DNA of 64,000 bases from Microplitis mediator (taxonomy: Eukaryota > Arthropoda > Insecta > Hymenoptera > Braconidae): contig NC_079977.1 of the NCBI RefSeq assembly GCF_029852145.1, forward strand, positions 15,124,640-15,188,639, in the 5' to 3' direction. The first letter of the stretch is position 1. The number at the start of each line of letters is the position of its first letter. The position numbers and the translations under genes are program-made. Positions 46,181 through 56,491 of this stretch are shown one piece after another. Below the pieces are notes generated by a model that was not told where the DNA came from, ran no database searches, and worked only from the letters and a program-made list of their open reading frames with translations.

Positions 46181-48404
46181 TACGTAAATTAACATTGTTC
46201 TAGAATATATATAATTTACGCGCAAGCACGTACATGCGAGTTTTCGTCTATTTATTTTAAAGTATATTGTTTTTCGAATCGCGTATATTTTTAAACTGTC
46301 TTTACCCATTCAGATGTTCTGAAAAGAGAATTCACATACATTTAGTCTCTTTTTTATCATAGGATGTTTATACCCAGAAAAAAAGGTTAATTTAAATCAA
46401 GAAAAATATTCTTAATTAAAGAAATTTTTTCTAATTGATGAGGTAAATCAAAATTTTCTTGAACAACGTGCAAATATCATCTTCAAATGCTATCTTGAAT
46501 CAAAAATCTTTTCTAAGTCAACAAAATCTTACACTTAAATTAAAAAATAATTGCTTGTTTCAATTTTCATTTCTTAATATCAAAGATATTTATTAGCAGC
46601 AAGATATGTTACTTATTTGTAGCAAAAGCATTTGTATTCTAGAAACAAGGAAAAAATTGTTTAAGCTAATAGATAAATTTCTAGGGAGGAAAGATATAAT
46701 AATTTTTATTTACATTGCAATTAATAGCAATCGTTTATCAAAATTTTACTCCCAATTTATAAAATTTTAAGATTTATTTTGATATTACTTTCATAGCGTA
46801 ACATATTTTATATTTGTTGGTTATTAAAAATCAAAGACTTAAAAAATCATTATGCTATTCTATAATTTTTTTTGCGTACCTATTACTTTTTTCCAGTTTT
46901 TCATAAAAATTATTATAATGTAGGAGTTTTTAAAAAGATCTAATGAATATTAATAATAAGACAGTATTTTTCCGTTTATGTTGAGCTTTATTTCTCTCCG
47001 TGTCGATAAAATCATGGACTTGTAGTATTTTTATTTATGGAGAATTTATATAAAAAAATATTAAAGTTCCAGAACTAAGTACATTTTGTTTACCATTTAT
47101 TAAGTGTCTTTTGTTTAAAAATATCAGCAGTTAACGGTAGTCTGCAGCCTTCATGTTTACTTGGCTGGATTAAATATTTATAATATTAAGTGAAATTAAT
47201 GTTCCTAAGTATTAAAAATAAAAACCATTCATAAAGCACCCTCAGCGCTTTCGCGCTTGAGGTGTGCAACAATTAACTGTTAGAAATGACAGACAGATTT
47301 GTAAAATAGTATATACTAAAGAAAACGTTTTCGGTAAGTAGTCACGAACTGCAGGAGTCGAACACAGGTCGATTTATTTACGCGCTGGTAAAGTGCTCTA
47401 TACTTATTTCGTTGTTTAACCATATGTCACCTATCTTTCTAATTTCTATTAAGTGTTGGCAACATCCCTCATTATACTCAAACACCTTAAATTTTGAACT
47501 GCTCTTCGTTGCAATATAATTCAAGTCATAGAGGATTCAAATACTTTCAGAACTTTTGTAATATATACTTTCTTGCAAAACTTACAATGCTAGCTGCATA
47601 GATCTGTGTTATTCCTTCTCAAGGAGAAAAGAAGAAGATGTTTTTGACGGAGTATATAGTTGACAATGGTATGGTTAAATAATTACTGTGAATACTGATT
47701 TCATATCAGTTTATTTAAATCTCTATGTATGATATTCAAAATATATAGCTCGGTGATATAAAATTAGTATCAGTTTTTTTCAATTTGTCACTGTACGCTG
47801 GTCATCAGTGACATGAATGGTAACTAGCAGTAGAAGTTTGACGTGTTGGCCACACACAGGTTTGTGAGTAGTTGAAAATGCATTACCCACAATCATCCAC
47901 ATGGCATATGGTACTATGCACGCACCACTCGTCGTCAACCGACAGATAATAATTATGCATTGCACGCCACGATACAACATAATGACGCGACTCCTACGAA
48001 CGCATCAAGAAATTAATAATTATCACGAGATACATTACTATATTACAATATACACACACACTATATTCCAACTGGTTACATATAAATATAAATGAGGGTA
48101 GTGAACATTTTGTATCATATAATTTTCTTAATGTATTTATTAATTAAATTAGATTAAAACAATAAACTTAATTATTTCTAGCTAGCATAAGACAAAATGA
48201 ACTGATGAATCTTGTTAATTAAAAATATACTATGCGACCGTGAATTAATTAATTACAGTATGTTATATTAACGAAAGTTGTAAAGAAAAATAGACTGCCC
48301 GAATCGTTCATAAAGAAGTTATTAGTGTAGACGATTTAAAACAACTATAAATTATATTATTTTAGATGAATTTGATACATATTTACAGCATTGTTCAGAC
48401 TAAA
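46181..48404. other. intron 2 sequence with small repeats
   Basis: 46373-46690 holds AATCAAGAAAAATATTC words related to 29779-30937. 47231-47254 is a GC-rich hairpin (CCTCAGCGC...GCGCTTGAGG). On the minus strand near 47345-47405, CCTGTGTTCGACTCCTGCAG resembles a tRNA B box and T-arm. 47770-48000 is less AT-rich and shares ACTATGCAC.CACCACTCGTC with 6428-6448. No genes. Confidence 0.4.
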
Positions 48405-49207
48405 ATGTTTCCTCTGATTTGCATGGAGTACCATGAATACTTTTTTAGGTTAACATCAGAACCATATCAGAATAGCTTTATTGCAAAAAAACTTATTTTT
48501 CATCAGGGAAACCTGACGAGATCCTTATCAGAACCAGATTAGGATAGCTTTATTAATTAAAAAGTTATTTACCAACGGGCTATCCTGATGATTTCTCTAT
48601 CAAGACCAGACCAGGGTAGCATTCTTGCTTGCTTATCATGGTAAAAGGTATTTCAAATTTTATTGTTACGGTACCGAGAGAAATTTTTTCTCGATTTGCC
48701 TGAAGTACCATACGTCAATTATTTCATCTCGGATTTTTTATTTTCATTAATCGTTCTTTAGTATCATATTACATACGCTATTTACACTAACGCGATCACA
48801 TACGTAGGTCAGCGCAGTGGAAAGCATCAAGGATTTTGATCCAGAAGGATGTGAGTTCAAGCCCAACAGTCACCGAGATTTTTTCATCGATAAGACATGT
48901 TCACTCCCTCCGAGTAATGCTTCTATTACATTAGTCACGTTCCGAAACTAATTAAAATTATCTTTTTTCTTTCTTCGCAATTTAGTATTTCTTAAAAATA
49001 ATTACTAATAAGGGAACCTGGATAAGAATTTGATGAAGAAATTCTGGTAAGGACCAGGTGCGGCAATACTGACAATATCCTCATGGGTCATTAGCGTTAT
49101 ATCCATGTCAGTTCCTAGTCAGGAAATCCCGATCTGGGCCGTATTTGATATAAGGTTAACTTAACAAGGCCCTTATCGGAGCTTTTCAAAAAATTCTAAT
49201 CACTAAT
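48405..49207 (+). mobile_element. CCTGATAAGG-family element, copy 2
   Basis: Left part has TCTGATTTGCATGGAGTACC and ACCTGACGAGATCCTTATC. A second left-end fragment (AGAAATTTTTTCTCGATTTG) sits at 48680, suggesting one copy inserted in another. The right end is AAAAAATTCTAATCACTA. The tRNA-like module at 48803-48872 is more decayed than in copy 1 (AGCGCAGTGGAAAGCATCA, GGATTTTGATCC, GAGTTCAAGCCC). It ends about 100 bp before exon 3. Confidence 0.75.
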
Positions 49208-49309
49208 TACATTATCTTCTAACGCCTCATTAAGCCTTCCTTTTGCTCATTTAATTCCCATATATTATAATTATTATCATGAATAATACTTAAATGTTTC
49301 ATTTTTCAG

Positions 49310-49373
49310 GAGTCTGAGGGACAAAAAACAAACAACGGAATTCAGTATAGACTTCAACTTCTCTACGCCAATG
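49310..49373 (+). CDS. kn: knot/collier coding exon 3 (64 bp)
   Basis: The acceptor is TTTTTCAG ending at 49309 and the donor GTAAGT begins at 49374. The exon reads ESEGQ followed by KTNNGIQYRLQLLYAN and leaves one base of a Gly codon. KTNNGI.YRLQLLY is an invariant stretch of the COE DNA-binding domain. ESEGQ occupies the variable linker, where Drosophila has a similar acidic stretch. The 64 bp size and phase 0-1 structure agree with my recollection of the vertebrate EBF exon at this position, so the intron positions look ancient. A (CA)n array starts 40 bp downstream of the donor. Confidence 0.96.
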
Positions 49374-49412
49374 GTAAGTAGTGAAACTAATCTACGTATA
49401 AAACTGCATAAA

Positions 49413-49413
<1 letters not shown>

Positions 49414-49510
<97 letters not shown>
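49414..49510. repeat. (CA)n microsatellite just after exon 3
   Basis: About 48 uninterrupted CA units starting 40 bp downstream of the exon 3 donor, with no recognised element around it. Confidence 0.95.
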
Positions 49511-49511
<1 letters not shown>

Positions 49512-50246
49512 TCTACGTCAAATTGTTCAGTTGTTGTACTCAACCTTTTTCGACGTATTAAATTTTTCCAAAAGTTTCGAAAATACAAATTTCTGCTTAT
49601 TAATTACATATGAAAAATTATTTCTAATTATCACTTATTTTTCTTTTTGCAATTATAATTTAATTTTATGCAATCTAACAATTCAAAAAATAACGATTTT
49701 AGAAAAATAACCCCGACCAGAAATTTCTCTTCGTTGTTCATTAGGTCCAAATTAAGCATGCCGGATTCCGAGTTCACGCCAAATAAGGCAAACGCATAAG
49801 GCCCCCATCACAGAAATAACGCACGTCCGAATTCCTGCGTTATTAGAAATGCCTAATTCGGCAGACATTTTGAAACTGAACTCTCACCTATAATATACGG
49901 TGGAATTCACTATAGTTTATGGAATCGGTTACTATAGTTGTATGGAAACGATCGCTATAGTAGTATGGAAGCGATTATATAATAACAGAAATTACTACTA
50001 TAATTTATAGGAACTATTCTGATATCGTGTAGGAATGAAATTTCCAGAAAAAAATAGTTATGACAACCATACTTCTATAGTTAGCAAGCCTAATTCGAGA
50101 GAACTATTATCACAATATAACTATAGTACTACTATTAAGAATTTATAGTTTTAGCTACTATATTATAGTGTAGCGCTTTTAATTATTTCAACAATGATAA
50201 ATTCGAAAAATTATTATTTTTTTTTTATTCTTCATGCAAGTGAAGT
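49511..50246. repeat. intron 3 ATAGTA/TACTAT inverted-repeat cluster
   Basis: 49690-49870 has GCCGGATTCCGAGTTCACGC and CCGAATTCCTGCGTTATTAG. 49870-50050 alternates CTATAGT and ATGGAAACGAT words. 50040-50230 is inverted relative to 25550-25735. A mosaic of short dispersed elements. Confidence 0.45.
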
Positions 50247-50322
50247 CGGCTTCGCCTCGGCCAACAATTACATGTGATCTGAGACTTTTCTTTGATACTG
50301 GCCTAGGTATGTAATATACTAT
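50247..50322 (-). repeat. TCAGATCACATGTAATTG repeat, inverted copy of 36127-36203
   Basis: Reverse complement reads AATAGTATATTACATACCTAGG then TCTCAGATCACATGTAATTG and TTGGCCGAGGCGAAGCC, as at 36127-36203. It is related by its end to the 33594 and 41448 repeats. Confidence 0.7.
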
Positions 50323-50640
50323 TCATATAACCGTGAAAAAATATTTTTTTTCGATGGCGATTGAAAATTTGGTCTAAGAGCTTCTAATGAAAATCAAAAA
50401 AAGATGATCCAGCGTATTCGAATCCACGAGCACCCATTATTTCGTTATCGGTCACGTTTTGCCCACCCTTTATTATACAGATATTCATTTGTTTTTTTAT
50501 CAAAAAGTTTTTACTCAATTTCGGTCATTCGCATGATTGCACTGGAATGAGAATCAATAATTTAACCGAGGTGGTAAGAAGTGTCGGTTCGGTTATTTTG
50601 GTTGACAAAAATGCTGACACTTTGAGCAAAACATCCGGCG
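50323..50640. other. intron 3 unclassified sequence
   Basis: A B-box-like GTGGATTCGAATACGC on the minus strand near 50410-50425 hints at another tRNA-derived relic. Nothing else. Confidence 0.35.
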
Positions 50641-51110
50641 TGACTGCTATCGATCTATATGTCGGATACCACACACCATACCATCATCAGAGTATAAAAA
50701 AAAGACAGAGGCAGTGATAGATAGAATTCGCGGCACACGCGAAAGAGTATATATAATGAGGTATGGTTGAAGAAGCGACGATGACGCTTCCATTGGCATT
50801 CTTCGTGGACACGTGGGTCTCGCAGGGCCGCTAAAAAGTTACAGAGCGATGCGATGAGATGAGTGCCCATCAAGCGGTGCTGATCACAGAACATCGCCCA
50901 AACAGAGACATATTTTATTTCAATGGATGCTTGACTGTGTGATGCGGTGATGCCACTGCTACTGCAATCATTGCTATAAACTATATACTCTTCTTTATTT
51001 ATCTTTATATAAAAAGAGTCCCACGTGCGCCGGTGACGACGACACCTAGAGAGATTTTTCGATTTCATTACTGATCTAACCGGTCTTTCAATCACTGATG
51101 TGTGTATCTA
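50641..51110. promoter_or_regulatory. GC-richer island in intron 3, candidate enhancer
   Basis: Balanced composition, repeat-free, and open for 146 codons on the minus strand (50655-51095). That predicted peptide has no domain I recognise, no low-complexity artefact and no neighbouring exon, so I favour conserved non-coding DNA over a gene. It contains CACGTGGG and CCCACGTG (50809-50815 and about 51021-51026). Confidence 0.35.
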
Positions 51111-51257
51111 AACACTTTTCAACAATATTTTTTGCCTGCATAATGTTAATATTTATATACGTTATTGACTTCATGAAAAATTTTTTTAATTAGTAATTTT
51201 TTTGTTGCATTTATATAAATGAATCATTCAGCTATGATATATATTCATATTCGCAAT

Positions 51258-51378
51258 TTTTAGGTAAATTTTTTCTGAAAACTAGATATGTTATTTGTCG
51301 TTATAGTCGATTTTTCAAGAAATATTGTCATAACCTATCACAATTGGTTGAGTAGAGTTCAAAAATACCATTCGTGGA

Positions 51379-51440
<62 letters not shown>
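51258..51440. repeat. dispersed repeat ending in (TA)n, copy 2
   Basis: TAGGTAAATTTTTTCTGAAA, then AACCTATCACAATTGGTTGA and TTCAAAAATACCATTCGTGG directly followed by about 29 TA units (51382-51439). Confidence 0.65.
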
Positions 51441-51442
<2 letters not shown>

Positions 51443-51917
51443 ATGACTGGGATGAGGTTCGTGGAACTTAATCACTACGTTAAATAATTTTATCTGACTC
51501 CATTTATTAGTGTTAACAAAATGATAAATAATTAGTTTTATTTAATGAATTATATAATACAAAGTAATGCTGGTTGCATTAGATATGTGTTAGCTAGTTG
51601 CCGTGTTTCTCTCTATTAGACGTGTGTACTGTACCGCGTACTGTTGCTACTAAATATCATATCCGCGTGGGGGAAATAGTCGGTGATCGATGACGATCGA
51701 TGATTGACGGACTTATCCGAACTTATGAATATTAGAAATATCAGTAGTGACGTAGTCGCTACATATATACATGTAATAGAACCGAATTTTGAGGACACGA
51801 TTGCGCCTACAATTCTTATCGGATCCTAATGGAAATTTCTACATTTATTCTAAGTCACTGAAATTCTGAGTATAAAAAAAATTTAAAAATTGAGTTTGGA
51901 GTCTTTCAACAGTTATT
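51441..51917. other. intron 3 sequence
   Basis: 51600-51830 is less AT-rich with GGTGATCGATGACGATCGAT; no repeat or gene recognised. Confidence 0.45.
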
Positions 51918-52576
51918 CCCGACTAGAATTTTTCATAAGGCCCTGACGAGGTCCTTATCTGGTTAACCTTATTTCAAATAAGGTCCCGATCAGGGTATCC
52001 TGACGAAAATCCTGACATGGATGTAACGCTTAAGACCCATGAGGTCCTTATCAGCATTGCCTTATTAGTTATTATTTAAAAAAAAAAAATTAAATTGTAA
52101 AAAGAAAATAAGAGAATTTTAATTCAATCGAGAATGTTATCTATCGTATTGAGAGCATTAATTAAAGGAAGTAAACATATTTTTCATTGATGAAAAAATC
52201 CCGATGACTGCTGGGCTCGAACCTGCGTCCTTCCGATTCAAAGTCCTCGATGTTATCCACTAGGATAACATACACATGTGATCTTAAAAGTGTAAATATA
52301 ATATTCATTATGATGTCAAAGAATAACTGATAAAGAAGTAAAAAATCCGTGCTGGAATGATTGACGTGATTTTTATATATTCTTTTGTATTTTGTTTAAT
52401 TTTTAGCCTGTAAATGGAATACTTGAAGGGATGGGATAACTTTTTTTTGAATAAGGATATCCTGACGAGGTTCCGACACGGAACTTGTCAGGTTTGCCCT
52501 AATAAGGCAAACCTTATATTAACCGGATAAGGTCCTTACGATACTTCAGGCAAATCAGAAAGAAATTCTAGTCGGG
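51918..52576 (-). mobile_element. CCTGATAAGG-family element, copy 3, complete
   Basis: Cleanest ends of the family: CCCGACTAGAATTT at 51918 and AAATTCTAGTCGGG ending at 52576, a perfect 14 bp terminal inverted repeat. The tRNA-like module lies on the minus strand at 52192-52272 (ATCCTAGTGGATAACATCGA, GGACTTTGAATC, CAGGTTCGAGCCC). Arms of TCCTTATC / GATAAGG and CCTGACGA words. Confidence 0.85.
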
Positions 52577-53760
52577 TTAGTGCTAGAATTTTTTAAGGAC
52601 CGATATATAAAATAATGAAACTCGCTTTAAGCTTCGTCGTCTTGTTGACAAAAATCTTTGACAGATAACGATAGAAATCAATAAACAAAAGACCTCACTG
52701 ATCAAAATATCGACTATTTATACAAGTTCATGGGTAGAATATAACAATAAAAATTACTTCGATATGAGAAGACCTGGATACAATTTAATGCTATTTAGTT
52801 TGTTTCTTAAAGAGGACCACACTAGTGTGACCGCCTGAAAAAACGAGGATTTTCGAGAATTTTTTTAAAGAAAACTACTACAGGGAATGTTTTAACATTT
52901 TAAGGATTCATTTGTGGATATATAATGAATACAAGATGAAATTTTTGGACCAAAAAATTCAAAATTCAGCGAGTTATTCACAATCTCCCAACGTTAAAAA
53001 AAAAGTCCCCCCACTGCTGCAATGATAGCGACCTTCGCAGTGCATGAAATCAAAAAAACCACAAAGTTTATTAACCTAGAAGGTATTCTCCGTACCATGA
53101 CCCTCGGGCTAAGAAAAAAATTGAAATTCAACAAAATGGCGAAGTTTAAAAAATATAATTTTAATTTTGTGCAAAAATTTGATGATTTTTGACCTGCCAA
53201 AATTACATTTTTTTATCGATCCAAAAACCGGAGGTTCGTGGTACGTAGAAATATATATAAAAGAAACTGCAATTCAAATTAAATTGATCGGATGATTGGT
53301 CTTCTAGTTACAGATGCAGCAATTTTGAAAAATATATTATTAAAAACCGATAAGCGGCTGCTCTTCAGATGGCTGTAACTCAAAAAAACTATTTGAAATA
53401 TGCACTACTGTCGAAATATGCTAAAAATCTAAATTGATTTTTCAAAATTTTACACTAGTGATCTTTCTTAATATTTATGTCTCACAGGGTGAAAAATACT
53501 CCGTTGAGAGTTTTTACCCTCAAGTCGTAAGAAATGAAACTGATATTTATTCTTTCTTTCATTCCGATTTGGTTCGTCGTCACAAGCTTACTCTAAATTA
53601 GAGGGTAATTAATGATAAAAACAAACTTTTAATTGCCTAGATATTATTAACCCGTAGGCCATACAGTTTTGGTCCAGCACCCTCAAACTATATTCAAATG
53701 CGAACTGGGATTCTATGAATTCATTTGATGATTTAAAGATGAAAGTGATATCAAAAGTAT
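52577..53760. other. intron 3 sequence, possible decayed repeat
   Basis: A perfect CACACTAGTGTG palindrome at 52818-52829 and TACACTAGTGATC near 53449 may bracket an old element of about 650 bp. Its right ends are uncertain. No genes. Confidence 0.4.
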
Positions 53761-54457
53761 ATACCCAGAGAGGAAAGTACTACGGGCCCAGACTTAGCCC
53801 AACTTCGTAGAACCTTGGGCCAGGCTTGTAAGCCAGTCTTGGCCCAGCCTTGGTAAAAGCCTGGAATGATAATCTAGGGCCAAGCCTGGTTGCCAGACCT
53901 GGCCCATGCTTGGTTGCCAGACCTGACCCAGGCTTCCAGGAAACGAATAAATTTAATTAAAAAAATTTTATCATTATTAACCCCGTATTTATGATCATTA
54001 ACGTTTCAATTATCTAAGGGAGGTAAATGATGTGAAAAAAACTCGGTGGAAATTCTGCTGGACTCTGGGTGCGAACTGCCGTCCTTCTGATGACTGGGTA
54101 CGAACGGTAGCTACTGGACGAACCTACTAACGTTGAACTGGTACATTTATATGATCTACTTATATAAACCATAGGTATATTCAAACTTGGGTAATCCTAC
54201 CTTGGCCCAAGTCTGGGTTGCCATTGGACGGCCAAGGCTAGGTTACCCAGTCCTGGCCCAAGCCTGGCTTGCCATTAGATGGCCAAGGCTAGGTTACTCA
54301 GTCTTGGCCCAAGTCTGGCTTGCCATTGGATGGCCAAGGATGAGTTACCCAGTCCTGGCCCAAGCCTGGGCCAATATAGGTGTGCCAAAGCTAGGTTTCC
54401 CAGTGCTGGGCCAAGTAGGGGCCCGTTGTTCAACTCTGGCAGCTCCTGTATGGGTAT
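53761..54457. mobile_element. GGCCCAAG-family foldback, copy C, complete
   Basis: Ends ATACCCA and TGGGTAT, followed inward by ACGGGCCC and GGGCCCGT. Left-arm CTGGCCCATGCTTGGTTGCC and right-arm TTGGCCCAAGTCTGG units as in copy A. The minus-strand tRNA-like module at 54041-54122 (CCAGTAGCTACCGTTCGTAC, ATCAGAAGGACGGCAGTTCG). The 60-100 codon frames in the right arm are artefacts. Confidence 0.87.
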
Positions 54458-55896
54458 GTATATATTTGAAAGATTCCATTAAGTAAATGAATAACTTACT
54501 ATTAATTCATTATTGACGAAAAACTTGATTTGTTAACAAAGATAGTAGTCAAGCTAACATAATCAAAATTTTAAAAAACGTTAGAACGTTGATCTTAATC
54601 TACTAAGAAATAGTAGTGATTCATAATCTTAAAATGGTTATATAGCATTTCTTTAATGGCTTGTCATTCATTTATTCACAAGGTGAGAACGATTTATCGC
54701 ATATTTTCTCCACAGCGTACGCTGAAGTTGATTCAGTTCTCTTCACCATATACCATATACCTTGCAGCCTGCCAATAGATTGAATTAGCAAGATACGAAA
54801 ACCCGTGTACTCCAACCTATAGGTAGAGCTTCATTCTCTATCTTTTTGTCGTACTTGAAAAGTAAAGTTCAAATGACTAACGACCGTAACCAACAATTGT
54901 TGATTGAAACTAATCGATCACCAATCTAGTTTTGTACGTGGTAACAACACATACACATATATCTATATGGGGCAATCCTCGCAAAATTGAGTACCGTCTG
55001 AATTTAAATCCCCGATTTTTTTCAAATTTTTTTTATTGTCTAGAAATAGACAAAACTAACCTTTAGGATTTTTTTCAATTGTTTTTTTTAACAACCTGTT
55101 AACAAGATATTAATTTTCGAAAAATGACGATATTTCGTTTTTACAAGTCTATAACTTCGAGAAAAATTGATTAAATTAAACGTTTTTATATTCAAAATTA
55201 TTTATAAATGCACTTTCATTGAAAAAAAAAAAAATAAGAACTTACGATTCACTATTAACATACGCACGCTTGTAGTCACTAAGTACTTACTTTGTTCTTT
55301 TTACCTTTTACTGTATCACGTTATTGAAATGAAAAATTACTTTTATTTAGTTGATTAGCTGATTTATTAATTTCAATTACGATTATGTTTATAATAAATT
55401 CATCGAAATTTAATATAATTTAAAATTGAAAGTCCATAATTACAATTTAATTCATTTAAAATTGATCAATTTCTAATTGATTTATATTTCATAGAAAAAA
55501 AATTGTTTCTACTCGAGAAAAAATTTGAAATCAATTAGCGGCTTAGAGCATCGAAAAATTCGATTTCCTATTTAAAAAGCATGGAAAATTTTTTTTTCGA
55601 TGTCAACTTGTTTTTTCGGTATTTATAAAATATTTTCAAAAATAATGAGTAGGAAAGATTTTTCGCAGAGGATAAGGTTTGCTCTGGTTACAGAGGTTGT
55701 GAAATAAACTTCACTAAAAATTTGCATAAAATTACACCCAATTCTAAATTTAGTGACTACACAAAAATTAAAAAAGAAAAAAATTTTGTCGTATTAGACA
55801 AAATTACGATTTGAAATTATGCGGTTCTAAAATGACGTTTCTAAAATTATTTATTCTATTACAATATTAAATATAAATTTTAAGAAATAAATAACT
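54458..55896. other. intron 3 sequence, no bounded feature
   Basis: 54670-54960 is less AT-rich and repeat-free, a weak regulatory candidate. The remainder is AT-rich. Confidence 0.4.
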
Positions 55897-56294
55897 ACAC
55901 TGTAAAAAATTCGCCGAGTGAATGTAGATTAAATTTGGAGTGAATGCGGAGTGAATGAATTTTTAATTATTCACTCCCTTCGGAGTGAAATTTACTCCGA
56001 AGGGGAGTTTTCGCGGAGTAGTTAATTTTTTATTAATTTAATTTCTCCGAAGTGAAATTCACTCTAGAGGGAGTTTTGAAATTATTATTAATAAACAATA
56101 TCTCCTCTAAATAAAATCTCACACACACATGCACACGCTCACCCAAACACACGCACGCTCGTACACACCCGAACACACACACGCACACACATTTGCACAC
56201 ACGCCCATACATACTCAAACACACACATACACACATTCGCACACGCAGACACATCCGCACACACGCACACATTCTCAGACACGCACCGGCACAT

Positions 56295-56340
<46 letters not shown>

Positions 56341-56491
56341 TGTTTAATGGTTTAATATAAATTAATTTTTATGTTAAAACTCCAGACAGGAGTGAATTGG
56401 GAGTGAAATAAAATCGGTGTCACTCCGAAATCAGTCTGCTAAAAAAACACTCCCAATATACTTCGCATTCACTTCCTATTTTTTACAGTGT
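55897..56491 (-). mobile_element. GAGTGAAT-family foldback, copy 3, inverted
   Basis: Ends ACACTGTAAAAAATTCGCCG and CCTATTTTTTACAGTGT. The core, 56118-56340, is the complementary CA-rich form (ACACACGCACGCTC, CACATTCGCACACGCAGAC) ending in a pure CA run. It is shorter than the other two copies. Confidence 0.86.

Noticed and set aside
50655..51095. Protein-coding gene on the minus strand (146 codons)
   Set aside because: No recognisable domain, splice partner or codon bias; kept only as a candidate conserved non-coding block.
54187..54486. Repetitive 99-codon frame rich in Leu/Ala/Gly (and similar frames at 28848-29069 and 43718-43933)
   Set aside because: Translation of the tandem GGCCAAG/CTTGGCC arms of the GGCCCAAG foldback; not a repeat protein gene.
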